NCBI GenBank assembly: GCA_035550215.1
Contig: DASZPM010000002.1
Span: 124,001-188,000 of the forward strand
Reading direction: 5' to 3'
From: JABDFW01 sp035550215
GTDB taxonomy: Bacteria > Bacteroidota > Bacteroidia > Chitinophagales > Chitinophagaceae
Length of the DNA stretch: 64,000 nucleotides
A model generated the notes under the pieces. The model saw nothing but the letters and a program-made list of their open reading frames with translations. It had not been told where the DNA came from and did no database searches. Within the stretch, counting starts at the first letter, position 1, and each line of letters begins with the position of its first letter. Made by a program: the position numbers and the translations under genes. Shown here piece by piece: positions 33,634 through 43,013 of this stretch.

Positions 33634-34344
33634 ATGCCGGTTATTGACATTAAGGGATTATCAAAAACGTATAACGAAACCATGGTGCCTGTGCATGCGC
33701 TAAATGGTGTTAACCTTAGTTTTGAGAAGGGTGAATTTACTGCTATAGTAGGCCCTTCGGGATGTGGTAAAACAACCTTATTAAATATGATTGGCGGGCT
33801 GGATTATCCAACATCCGGTGAGGTTATTATTGGGGGAGAGGATATAACAAAAATGAAGTCAGCAAAACTGGTAGAGTTCAGGTTGAGGAATATTGGCTTT
33901 ATCTTTCAGTCATACAATCTTATACCCGTGCTTACGGTAAAAGAAAACACAGAGTTTATTATGGAACTGCAGCACCGTAATCCCACAGAAATAAAGGAGC
34001 GTGTGCAATACCTGCTTGCCGCAATGGGGTTAAGTGATAAAATGAATGTACGCCCCAAATATTTATCAGGCGGCCAGCAGCAAAGGGTAGCAGTAGCAAG
34101 AGCGCTGGCATCAAAGCCAACATTTATACTGGCGGATGAGCCAACGGCTAACCTCGATTCAAAATCAACAAACACCCTGCTTGATTTAATGGCAACACTT
34201 AACGAAAAAGAGCAGGTAACTTTTATCTTCTCCACCCACGACCAGCGGGTGATGGATAAGGCGAAACGTATTGTAACCCTTGAAGACGGTAAAGTGATAA
34301 GCGACAGCAAAATAGCAACAAGCCATGAACATGCGGGCGTTTAA
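33634..34344 (+). CDS. ABC transporter ATPase, LolD/MacB type
   Basis: I choose the ATG at 33634 (MPVIDIKGLSKTY); a TTG at 33610 opens the frame earlier. The 236-residue ATPase has Walker A GPSGCGKT (40-47), Q-loop FQSYNLIPVLTV, signature LSGGQQQR (144-151), Walker B FILADEP (164-170) and H-loop STHD. It is of the family that powers FtsX-type permeases in mechanotransmission. Its last 20 bases overlap the start of the barrel gene, which ties expression of the outer membrane part to the transporter. Confidence 0.95.
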   Translation: MPVIDIKGLSKTYNETMVPVHALNGVNLSFEKGEFTAIVGPSGCGKTTLLNMIGGLDYPTSGEVIIGGEDITKMKSAKLVEFRLRNIGFIFQSYNLIPVLTVKENTEFIMELQHRNPTEIKERVQYLLAAMGLSDKMNVRPKYLSGGQQQRVAVARALASKPTFILADEPTANLDSKSTNTLLDLMATLNEKEQVTFIFSTHDQRVMDKAKRIVTLEDGKVISDSKIATSHEHAGV

Positions 34345-35530
34345 ATTATGTAAGGCAATATGTGTGGCCATTATTGTATATGTGCTTTGCATGAACGATA
34401 TTGCAGCAGCACAAACGGACAGTGTTATTGCCGCAAAGCCTGTACGCTTAACGGTGGGCGGCTATCTAAAAGACTTGCAGAGCATCCAGTTTACCGACAT
34501 CAATAAAAAATGGACGCTGGATAACCTGGTGCATAACAGGGTGGATGTGCACTGGTACCCCGACAGCACCTGGAAATTTCACCTTGGTGTACGCAACCGG
34601 TTGCTGTATGGCGAATCAGTTTCAGTATATAAACAAAATGATGCATTGCTTGGCAATCCTGACGGTTATTTCAATCTTTCCTCCACGTGGGCAAAAGGAG
34701 AGTCTTATTTACTACACAGCGATATTGACCGTGCTTCTGTTGATTTTACACATGGCAAGTGGCAGGTAACGCTTGGCAGACAACGGGTAAACTGGGGGCT
34801 TAACCTTGTTTGGAACCCCAATGATATTTTTAACGCGTATTCTTATTTTGATTTTGATTACGAGGAGCGCCCAGGCACGGATGCAGTAAGGGCACAGTAT
34901 TACATCAATTCAACCTCGTCAGCAGAGCTTGCATACAAACCGGGTAAAGCAGCAGGTGAAACCATAGCTGCGGGTTTATACCGTTTTACCAAAGGCAGCT
35001 ACGACATACAGTTATTGGCAGGCACAGTAAAGGATGATTACGCTTTAGGCGGAGGTTGGTCGGGCGTATTGGGGCAGGCAGGGTTTAATGGAGAGATAAC
35101 AGCGTTTGTGCCACACCAAAATGCTGCATCTTCCCAAACGGTTGTTTCTGCCTCGCTGGGCGTTAATTATACCTTTGCCAATAGCTTGTACCTGCATGGC
35201 GCATACCTGCTAAACAGCGCCGGTGTGGTAAAGGCAGATAGCGCCGCTTCTGCATTGCTGTTAAACAATGTGTCAGCCAAATCCTTATCTCCTTCAAAAC
35301 ATTCTTTGTTTGCCGAGGCTGCTTATCAGCTTAGCCCTCTTGTACGTGGCGATCTTGCCTGCATTATCAATCCCTCTGATGGCTCCTTTTTTGCCGGCCC
35401 TTTTTTTACCTTTTCCCTAAGCAACACGCTTGAACTGCTCGCTGCAGGGCAACTGTTTTTTGGTGGGCACAATACGCTGTACGGCGGTTACGGGCGTATT
35501 ATTTTCTTCAGGGTTAAGTGGAGCTTTTAA
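34325..35530 (+). CDS. Outer membrane beta-barrel protein, DUF1302-like
   Basis: A 401-residue protein with a signal peptide ending MNDIAAAQ; ATGs at 34325 and 34331 are both possible, and both overlap the ATPase gene. The mature chain has barrel strands with the block VTLGRQRVNWGLNLVWNPND, which I associate with DUF1302-like porins found beside LolA-like proteins and MMPL or ABC exporters. It ends in the aromatic strand IIFFRVKWSF, typical of an outer membrane barrel end. In this operon it is the candidate outer membrane exit or entry pore. An 8-bp AT-rich hairpin (35544-35563) follows. Confidence 0.75.
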   Translation: MNMRAFKLCKAICVAIIVYVLCMNDIAAAQTDSVIAAKPVRLTVGGYLKDLQSIQFTDINKKWTLDNLVHNRVDVHWYPDSTWKFHLGVRNRLLYGESVSVYKQNDALLGNPDGYFNLSSTWAKGESYLLHSDIDRASVDFTHGKWQVTLGRQRVNWGLNLVWNPNDIFNAYSYFDFDYEERPGTDAVRAQYYINSTSSAELAYKPGKAAGETIAAGLYRFTKGSYDIQLLAGTVKDDYALGGGWSGVLGQAGFNGEITAFVPHQNAASSQTVVSASLGVNYTFANSLYLHGAYLLNSAGVVKADSAASALLLNNVSAKSLSPSKHSLFAEAAYQLSPLVRGDLACIINPSDGSFFAGPFFTFSLSNTLELLAAGQLFFGGHNTLYGGYGRIIFFRVKWSF

Positions 35531-35566
35531 ATAAATAATATGCTGTATAAAACTGTTTATACATAG

Positions 35567-35713
35567 TTGAAACATATTCTTTATCCTGTAATCACCATTA
35601 CAGCAACACATGTACCTGGCACAGAGGAAGCGGAAATTGTTATTGAAGATAATGGCCCGGGCATACCGGCAACTATCTTCAAAAGCTTATTTGGCGGTAA
35701 TGTAGCAGTGTAA
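35567..35713 (+). pseudogene. Histidine kinase remnant (HATPase N/G1-box fragment)
   Basis: A short frame of 48 codons that opens with TTG and ends at TAA. It encodes ITITATHVPGTEEAEIVIED followed directly by NGPGIPATIFKSLFGG. The DNGPGIP motif with its preceding strand and following IF is the ATP-binding N/G1 box of sensor histidine kinases. Everything upstream (dimerisation domain, His box) and downstream (G2 box) is missing. It is a decayed end of a once larger gene, 36 bases beyond the barrel gene. Confidence 0.7.
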
Positions 35714-36560
35714 ATAACCCTGGCCTAAATTTACAATTATGTTGCCTGTTAGTGCACAGTTGCCTGATGCTGATTAAACAGTATAGTAAAAGTTGCAGGC
35801 TTAAAGTGCACTATGCACAAATGGTAATAAACCGCGGGACAGTAAAACAATTCATCAAATAACAGAGCGTGTTATTACAGCTATAATTTAAACGCGATTA
35901 TATTATTCAAGTATCGCCAAGATAATTTACTCCACTAAAAATAATGTGACATCGAGCATGCAATTCAGAAAAAATTCCTTCAATTTTTTTGTAAAATGGT
36001 AAGCGTTTTAACATTAAACAGTACATGTGATATGCGAGTATGTTTACAATTTAGTAATACAACTCAAAGTATATGACGATTACTTTTGCGGTGTAAAAAA
36101 TAAGGCAGTACAGCCTCCTTCAAACACACAATTCATACTCAGCAGATAGTATGAAAAACCTTAACCCGAATAAAGAGCTTTTTCTTTTCAGGGTGGCGTT
36201 TATAAAATAAATAACAACAACCAAATTTTTAAAAAGCAAAACACATGGCGGCTTGCAGCATTCATGTAACTATTAACCTGTGCCTGTTATGTAAACCGTA
36301 GATAACCAAATATTTTTAACTAACAAAACAACTGTCATGTAAAGCGAGTGTTCAGTCAGCATCCGTTAACGGTGATTCTTTGCAGAAAACATTAAAAAAT
36401 GCCACAGTAAATGTTTGCACGGAGCATTTACTGTAAGCTGTCATTTTTCAGCTAAAGAATTTCCTAAAGCTTTCATTTAAGGTTTTATCAATACCCTGTA
36501 AACCGCTGTTATACAGCAGGCGGTATTGTATTGCCTGTAAACTTTTAAAAACTTCTGTTT
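35714..36560. other. Long non-coding region upstream of susC
   Basis: About 850 bases without a convincing gene. A -7-like TACTTTTG at 36081-36088 could start a leader of some 465 bases for the SusCD operon. A hairpin ACAGTAAATG at 36404-36413 with CATTTACTGT at 36425-36434 lies in that leader. A second region (36490-36530) can fold as AATACC with GGTATT around an inner GCTGT-TAT-ACAGC stem. A tiny frame at 36151 (19 codons) has no recognisable match. Confidence 0.45.
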
Positions 36561-39500
36561 ATGATTATTAGATGTAAAAAGTATTACGCAGTATCAACAT
36601 GGATGCTCTTTTTCATGTTTGCAGTATGTGCAGGCGCTCTGGCACAGAGCAGCGCAGGTACAATAGAAGGCGTGGTGCAGGACCAGAATGGCCAGCCTGT
36701 ACAAAACGTTAGTGTGTTGGTAACAAATACCAAAACACATTTTTCCATGGGCGACCAAACAGACAGCCTCGGCATGTTTAAATTTATCAATGTACCTGCA
36801 GGCGGCGGGTATAAAGTTACTTTCTCGCACGTGCAGTACGAGGTTCAAACTGTTAATGATTACAGTGTTAAACAAGGCGCTGTTGTCTCTTTGTCACCAA
36901 GGTTAAAAAGCCGTGCAGACCAGTTGAATGATGTAGTAGTGGTGGGGTACAGCACCCAGAAGAAAGTTAACCTTACCGGCGCTGTTAGCCAGGTAAGTGG
37001 TGAGGTACTTGAAAACAGGTCGTTGCCCAATATTACCCAGGGCCTGCAGGGTATGATACCTAACCTTAACCTTGTTATGGAAGATGGTAAACCCTTTACA
37101 TCACCTACCTACAATATAAGGGGTACTACCTCAATAGGGCAGGGCGGCAGTGCGCTTGTTTTGATTGACGGCGTACAGGGTGACCCGAGCCTGCTAAACC
37201 CTAATGATGTTGCCAGCGTGACCGTGCTGAAAGATGTATCATCCGCAGCAGTATATGGTGCAAGGGCGGCATACGGTGTAGTGCTGATTACTACCAAAAC
37301 ACCAAAGAAAGATAAATTCAATGTAACCTATTCTTCAAATTATTCCATCAAACAACCTACTACTGTTCCTAAAACAGTAACAGATGGTTATCAGTATGCG
37401 TTGATGTTTGATTCAGCATGGTCAGCATGGAATGATTATGCTGCAAGGCCACAGAATGTTAACAAAACACAGGTGTTTTCACCGGCATATCTTGCTGAAC
37501 TGAAGAGAAGGGACGAGGACCCCTCTTTACCTAAAGTAGAAGTTGACCCAACAACCGGTAACTATGTGTATTACTCAAATGTTGACTGGTACAATCTTTT
37601 ATATAAAAAGAACCTCGGCGCGATAGATCAAAACCTGTCGGTATCTGGCAGCAATTCCAAAACCACTTACTATGTAACAGGCAGGTTTTATGGCCAGGAT
37701 GGCTTGTTCAGGTATAATTCTGACGATTATAGTATGTACAATGTTATGGCAAAGGGTACCCTGCAGGTTACACCATGGCTGCAGGTTTATAATAACACAC
37801 AGTTCTCCAGCAGGAAATACCACAACCCTATTAATGTGGGCGAAGGAGGTGGTATATGGCGTAACATGGCTGATAATTCGCATCCTTCAACACCGTTATT
37901 TAATCCGGATGGTACACTTACTTCTGCAGGTGCTTATTCTGTAGGTGATTTTGTTTACGGCAAAAATGGTATTGATTTTAAAGACCAGGTAATTAAAAAT
38001 ACCAGCGGCTTTGTAGCAAACGTGTATAAAAACATGCTGCAAATAAGAGGTGATTTTACTTTTCAGAACACCGTATCAAACCAACGCCAGATACGGGTGC
38101 CGGTACCCTACAGCCTGGGGCCTGGTGTAATAAATTATCTCGGCGCGCAGTATAACGATATTACAATGACCAATTTAAACACCAATTATCTTGCATCTAA
38201 TATATATGCCGAGTTTGAAAATACTTTTACCCGCAGCCATTATTTAAAAGTGCTGTTGGGGTATAACTACGAGCAGTCTGTTGCTGATGGGTATTCAGCA
38301 TTACGTAACGGCCTTATCTTCAGCGATGCAACAAATATCAACCTGGCGCTCGGGCAAAATACCAGCACCACCGGCACGTATGATAAATGGGCTATTCTTG
38401 GTGGCTTTGGGCGTATAAATTATTCCTACAAAGACAGGTATTTAATTGAGGGTGACGCTCGTTACGACGGGTCTTCAAAATTCCCTTCTGACCAGCGTTT
38501 TGCATTCTTCCCTTCTGTGTCTGCAGGCTGGCGTATATCAAAAGAAGCTTTCTGGCACATTTCGCCAAAAGCCGTGTCTGATTTAAAAATAAGGGCATCG
38601 TACGGCTCATTGGGCAATGGTAACATTTCATCTTATGCATACCAGGAGCAGTTTGCTATAGCCCAGTCATCACGCGTGTTGGGCGGTGTATTACCGCAAT
38701 ACACAAGTGCGCCGGGTGTTTTACCTGCAGGCCTTACCTGGGAAACTGCCACTACTGCCAATCTTGGCCTTGACCTTACCGTATTAGCCAGCAGGCTTAC
38801 GTTTACAGGCGACATATATAACCGTAAAACAACCAACATGTTTACCGTTGGCCAAACCCTGCCTGATGTATTCGGCGCTACAGTACCAAAAGGCAACTAT
38901 GCAGATATGACAACCAAAGGCTGGGAAGTATCATTGGCGTGGAGAGACCAGTTTAAGCTGGGTGGGTCAGATGTGCATTATCATATCAGTGCATGGATGT
39001 CTGACTACACAGCGAAGATTGATAAATATAATAATGCTACAGGCAGCCTGAACGATTATTATGCAGGTATGACCGTTGGTGAAATATGGGGCTACACTAA
39101 CGATGGTTACTGGACGGATGCCGATGTAAGCAAGGCAGCGGCGTACCAGAGTTTTATTAAAGTATCTAACAGTAATATTTATTTGCCTGGTGATATTAAG
39201 TTTAAAGACATTAATGGCGATGGCGTAATTAATAATGGCGCTTACACGGTTAGTGATCACGGCGATTTAAAAGTTATAGGCAACTCTACACCACGATACA
39301 CCTATGGCATTAATATGGGCGCTGACTACCACAATTTCTTTTTCAGCGCATTCTTCCAGGGTGTTGGAAAAATGGATTGGTGGCCTGGTTCGGAAGCAGA
39401 TGCCTTTTGGGGGCAGTATAACAGGCCTTACGACTTTTTGATGCAGTCGCAGGTGGGCAATATATGGTCTTCTTCCAATCCTAATGCTTACTGGCCGCGC

Positions 39501-39833
39501 TACAGGGGCTATGTAGCGCAGAATACTAACCGCGAACTGTACGTGACGCAAACAAAGTACCTGCAAAATGTAAGCTACATAAGGTTAAAAAGCATACAGG
39601 TGGGTTACAACCTGCCCGCAGGGTTAATATCAAAAATACACATGAGCAGTGCCCGTGTATATGTTTCCGGCGAAAATCTATGGTCTTCTTCGCCCCTGTA
39701 TAAAATCACCAAAGATTTTGATGTGGAAAATATTGGCAGGTCGGATGTAATTGCTTCAGGCTCTAATTCCGGCAATACCAATAACTATCCTATTCTTAAG
39801 AGTGTAACCATAGGCCTATCAGTAACATTCTAA
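36561..39833 (+). CDS. SusC/RagA family TonB-linked outer membrane protein
   Basis: A 1090-residue protein with signal peptide ending CAGALAQ, a CarboxypepD_reg-like domain (about 33-110), the SusC-type motif LNDVVVVGYSTQKKVNLTGA (about 126-145), a TonB plug with IRGTTSIGQGGSALVLIDGV, and a long barrel ending ILKSVTIGLSVTF. It imports a glycan or other ligand through the outer membrane with SusD, energised by TonB. The gene is followed within 5 bases by susD, so the two are co-expressed. No sigma or anti-sigma genes are adjacent. Confidence 0.95.
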   Translation: MIIRCKKYYAVSTWMLFFMFAVCAGALAQSSAGTIEGVVQDQNGQPVQNVSVLVTNTKTHFSMGDQTDSLGMFKFINVPAGGGYKVTFSHVQYEVQTVNDYSVKQGAVVSLSPRLKSRADQLNDVVVVGYSTQKKVNLTGAVSQVSGEVLENRSLPNITQGLQGMIPNLNLVMEDGKPFTSPTYNIRGTTSIGQGGSALVLIDGVQGDPSLLNPNDVASVTVLKDVSSAAVYGARAAYGVVLITTKTPKKDKFNVTYSSNYSIKQPTTVPKTVTDGYQYALMFDSAWSAWNDYAARPQNVNKTQVFSPAYLAELKRRDEDPSLPKVEVDPTTGNYVYYSNVDWYNLLYKKNLGAIDQNLSVSGSNSKTTYYVTGRFYGQDGLFRYNSDDYSMYNVMAKGTLQVTPWLQVYNNTQFSSRKYHNPINVGEGGGIWRNMADNSHPSTPLFNPDGTLTSAGAYSVGDFVYGKNGIDFKDQVIKNTSGFVANVYKNMLQIRGDFTFQNTVSNQRQIRVPVPYSLGPGVINYLGAQYNDITMTNLNTNYLASNIYAEFENTFTRSHYLKVLLGYNYEQSVADGYSALRNGLIFSDATNINLALGQNTSTTGTYDKWAILGGFGRINYSYKDRYLIEGDARYDGSSKFPSDQRFAFFPSVSAGWRISKEAFWHISPKAVSDLKIRASYGSLGNGNISSYAYQEQFAIAQSSRVLGGVLPQYTSAPGVLPAGLTWETATTANLGLDLTVLASRLTFTGDIYNRKTTNMFTVGQTLPDVFGATVPKGNYADMTTKGWEVSLAWRDQFKLGGSDVHYHISAWMSDYTAKIDKYNNATGSLNDYYAGMTVGEIWGYTNDGYWTDADVSKAAAYQSFIKVSNSNIYLPGDIKFKDINGDGVINNGAYTVSDHGDLKVIGNSTPRYTYGINMGADYHNFFFSAFFQGVGKMDWWPGSEADAFWGQYNRPYDFLMQSQVGNIWSSSNPNAYWPRYRGYVAQNTNRELYVTQTKYLQNVSYIRLKSIQVGYNLPAGLISKIHMSSARVYVSGENLWSSSPLYKITKDFDVENIGRSDVIASGSNSGNTNNYPILKSVTIGLSVTF

Positions 39834-39838
39834 AAAAA

Positions 39839-41620
39839 ATGATTATGTTTAAAAATACGTTTATACAGTGCTGCAGTGTTATATTTTTTGCAGCGGCTAC
39901 TAGCACCTCCTGTACAAAAAATCTTGACCAGCAACCGGTGGCTACAGCCAATGAAAGCGCTGTGTTTGGCAGCCAGCAGGGGTTGGCGCTTTATTCAAAT
40001 TCATTCTATAATATCCTTCCGGATATTAACACTCCTTTCAGAACGGACTGTAACCTTTCTGACTATGGGGCTGTAAGTAATGTGCCCACTTTTATACAGC
40101 CGGGTGCGTTCACTTCGTTGCAAAGTTCAGGTTGGTCGTGGGGCAACCTGCGGAATGTTAATTACTTTATTCAACATTGCAATAACCCTGCTGTGCCCGA
40201 GGCGGTAAGAAATAATTATATAGGGCTGGCCAAATTCTTCAGGGCATATTTTTATTTTCAAATGGTACAGCGTTTTGGCGATGTGCCCTGGATTAACAAG
40301 CCGCTTGATGTTTCAGACACTACTATTTTATATGCAAAGAGAGATCCGCGCACATTGGTTATGGATAGCGTAATGGCAGATATAAATTATGCCATTGCTA
40401 ATATTAACACCACCAATGACGCTACAAGAAGCACTATTACCAAATGGGTGGCGTATGGCTTAAAGTCCAGAATATGTTTGTTTGAAGGAACGTTCAGAAA
40501 GTATCAAGCATCTTACGGCTTAACATCTACCGCCAGCCAGTTTTTACAGGATGCGGCAAACGCTGCAAAAGCTATTATTGACAGTGCGGGCTTTAGCCTT
40601 AACACGGGCGGCAATATGGCATACCGCAACCTGTTTATAAGTACAGCGCCCGTAGCCAACGAGGTAATGCTGGCCGATATAACAAGCACATCGCTGGGTA
40701 AATACAACGATGCCAACTGGTATTACACCAGTGCTACCTACGGGCCACGTTTTAGCTTTATACGTACGTTTATAAATACCTATCTTACCCTTGACGGTAC
40801 GCCCTTTACTGATATACCGGGCCACGATACCATAACATTTGTAAACGAAGTAAAGAACAGGGATTGGCGTTTACAGCAAACCATACGCACCGGTAATTAC
40901 AAACGCATAAGCAACGGCATACAGGTGCCTGCTCCGCCGGTATTTTCTTATACATACACAGGTTACCAGCCCATTAAATGGTGCCTGGATGATATGGTGA
41001 ACGACAACGGCGCTACCAATACAAACTCTATATGCCTGATGCGTTACGCGGAGATATTATTGAACTATGCTGAAGCAAAAGCAGAACTTGGTACGTTAAC
41101 AGATGCGGATTGGGCAATGACCATTGGCGCATTAAGGGCAAGGGCCGGTATAACAGGTGGCTTAACAACAAAGCCTACCGTTGCAGACCCCTATCTTCAG
41201 CAGCATTATTTTCCTGACATTACTGACCCTGTTATTCTTGAAGTAAGAAGAGAAAGAGGTATTGAGCTTGCGCTGGAAGGCTTCAGGTATTATGACCTCG
41301 TTCGCTGGAAACACGGTGAATTACTGCTGAACACATGGAATGGCTTTTATGTACCGCAGCTTGATACACCGATGGATTTAAATGGTGATGGTATTTTGGA
41401 TGTATGCTTTTACGTAAACCCGCCTGCCAACCAGGTAAGCGGCGTAACATATATAAAAGTATCTTCAAACCCGCAAATACTTGACCACGGCACGTATGGT
41501 GAGTTGCATTGGCTGGATAATATACCCAGGACATGGAGCGATTATATGTATCTGTACCCTATACCATATTCATCGCTGCAGTTAAACCCCAACCTTGGGC
41601 AAAACCCGGGATGGAAATAA
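39839..41620 (+). CDS. SusD/RagB family nutrient-binding outer membrane lipoprotein
   Basis: A 593-residue protein with lipobox STSC (cysteine at about residue 25). It has the SusD helices: GLAKFFRAYFYFQMVQRFGD (conserved RAYFYF), then CLMRYAEILLNYAEAKAELG, and VRRERGIELALEGFRYYDLV with RWKHGE near the C-terminus. It caps the SusC barrel and binds ligand. The start at 39839 follows the susC stop by 5 bases; a second ATG at 39845 is also possible. The phosphodiesterase gene starts 30 bases after its stop. Confidence 0.95.
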   Translation: MIMFKNTFIQCCSVIFFAAATSTSCTKNLDQQPVATANESAVFGSQQGLALYSNSFYNILPDINTPFRTDCNLSDYGAVSNVPTFIQPGAFTSLQSSGWSWGNLRNVNYFIQHCNNPAVPEAVRNNYIGLAKFFRAYFYFQMVQRFGDVPWINKPLDVSDTTILYAKRDPRTLVMDSVMADINYAIANINTTNDATRSTITKWVAYGLKSRICLFEGTFRKYQASYGLTSTASQFLQDAANAAKAIIDSAGFSLNTGGNMAYRNLFISTAPVANEVMLADITSTSLGKYNDANWYYTSATYGPRFSFIRTFINTYLTLDGTPFTDIPGHDTITFVNEVKNRDWRLQQTIRTGNYKRISNGIQVPAPPVFSYTYTGYQPIKWCLDDMVNDNGATNTNSICLMRYAEILLNYAEAKAELGTLTDADWAMTIGALRARAGITGGLTTKPTVADPYLQQHYFPDITDPVILEVRRERGIELALEGFRYYDLVRWKHGELLLNTWNGFYVPQLDTPMDLNGDGILDVCFYVNPPANQVSGVTYIKVSSNPQILDHGTYGELHWLDNIPRTWSDYMYLYPIPYSSLQLNPNLGQNPGWK

Positions 41621-41650
41621 ACATTTGCGCAACAATTAAATTTTTGGATT

Positions 41651-42964
41651 ATGATAAAAAAAATGTTTTCAGTGGTTTTTGCGGCGTTGCTGTTAACCGC
41701 AGGCAACGCACAGCAGGTAAAGCATGTTATTATTGTAACGATTGATGGCTTCAGGCCGGATTTTTACCTTGATTCTGCATCATGGCATACGCCGCACCTG
41801 CAGCAGCTTATGCACCACGGCGTATACGCGTATGGCGTAAACAGCGTATTGCCTTCCATCACTTATCCGTCACATACTACCATTGTTACAGGCGTATGGC
41901 CCAACAAACACGGTGTGTACTATAATAATAAGTTTGACGAAAAGGGGTGGGATAATAAAATGTACTGGAACGATACTTCTATTCACTCACCTACCTTATG
42001 GGCGGCAGTACATGCGCAGGGTAAAAAGGTTGCGGCGTTGCTGTGGCCTGTTTCAGCCGCTGCGCCGGTAGATTATGATATACCGGATATAGGCAGCCTT
42101 GGCGATAGTATAAGAGAGGCTTACAGCCAGCCTGCCGGTTTTGTGGATGAAGTAAAACAAAACGTTTTTAACGGTGCTGCCAAAATTGAATATGGGAAAG
42201 ACTATAACGTGGCTAAAATAGCAGCTTATGTTATTGGCAAGGCACAGCCCGCTTTAATGACGGTTCACTTTTTTTCAGTTGACCATGCGGAACATACCGT
42301 AGGCCGTACGGGGCAAATGGTGGAAGAGGCAATATCTGACGCTGACAGCGGCGTTGGCATCATACAGGATGCTATTGTTAAACAGGGCCTTGCCAACAGT
42401 ACCGTATTGATTGTTACCGGCGACCATGGCTTTAAAAATGTTACGGCCAATGTTAACCCCAACGTTTGGCTGGCACAGGCGGGGCTAATAAAAGACGCGA
42501 AGCAGGATGACTGGAAGGCGATGTTTTATTCAGCCGGCGGCAGCACCTTCCTGTACCTGAAAGACAGGGATGATAGACAAACAGAAAAACAGGTGCTTGA
42601 CATACTGCATGCGTTGCCCGATACCGTAAAGAGATATTTTAGCATTGTTGACAAGCAGATGATGAACAGCGTGGGCGGCGACCCGCTGGCGGCATTTGCG
42701 CTTACCGGTGAAAACGGCGCGGCGTTTGGTAATGCAGTAAGCGGAAAAGCAATTAGGCCCGGCAAGGGCGGCACACATGGCTTTTTCCCCAACACGCGCG
42801 AAATACAAACAGGTTTCATAGCCTTTGGACCCGGTATAAATACTAAGGGGATGATGATAAAGGAGATGAACCTGCGCGATATTGCGCCGTTGGTAGCCTG
42901 GCTGCTTAACGTTCCTTTTCCGTCAGCAGACGGAAAAATACCTTCGGGTATCTTAACAAAATAA
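41651..42964 (+). CDS. Ectonucleotide pyrophosphatase/phosphodiesterase-type enzyme, secreted
   Basis: A 437-residue protein with signal peptide MIKKMFSVVFAALLLTAGNAQ. It has the alkaline phosphatase superfamily metal sites in the NPP order: Asp32 (TIDGFRPDF), nucleophile Thr71 in ITYPSHTTIVTG, then HFFSVDHAEHTVG and LIVTGDHGFKN. NPP enzymes hydrolyse nucleotide phosphodiester or pyrophosphate bonds, and some act on phosphocholine lipids. It is the third gene of the susCD operon by spacing (30 bases), so it may process the SusCD ligand in the periplasm. No glycoside hydrolase is in the cluster. Confidence 0.9.
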   Translation: MIKKMFSVVFAALLLTAGNAQQVKHVIIVTIDGFRPDFYLDSASWHTPHLQQLMHHGVYAYGVNSVLPSITYPSHTTIVTGVWPNKHGVYYNNKFDEKGWDNKMYWNDTSIHSPTLWAAVHAQGKKVAALLWPVSAAAPVDYDIPDIGSLGDSIREAYSQPAGFVDEVKQNVFNGAAKIEYGKDYNVAKIAAYVIGKAQPALMTVHFFSVDHAEHTVGRTGQMVEEAISDADSGVGIIQDAIVKQGLANSTVLIVTGDHGFKNVTANVNPNVWLAQAGLIKDAKQDDWKAMFYSAGGSTFLYLKDRDDRQTEKQVLDILHALPDTVKRYFSIVDKQMMNSVGGDPLAAFALTGENGAAFGNAVSGKAIRPGKGGTHGFFPNTREIQTGFIAFGPGINTKGMMIKEMNLRDIAPLVAWLLNVPFPSADGKIPSGILTK

Positions 42965-43013
42965 AAAGGAGTTTTACTTTATTATGGCCCTGCTGGTAAC
43001 CCCGGGGCTTTTG

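Noticed and set aside
35544..35563. 8-bp AT-only hairpin (TGTATAAA/TTTATACA) after the barrel gene as a terminator
   Set aside because: It has a single G-C pair and no U run, so it is too weak to be called a rho-independent terminator.
36000..36020. LacI-type operator candidate near GGTAAGCGTTTTAAC
   Set aside because: The halves around the central CG are not complementary beyond a few bases, so it is not a credible palindrome.
36151..36210. Small frame of 19 codons (MKNLNPNKELF...) in the region before susC
   Set aside because: It is too short, has no signal peptide or known match, and its position fits chance in non-coding DNA.
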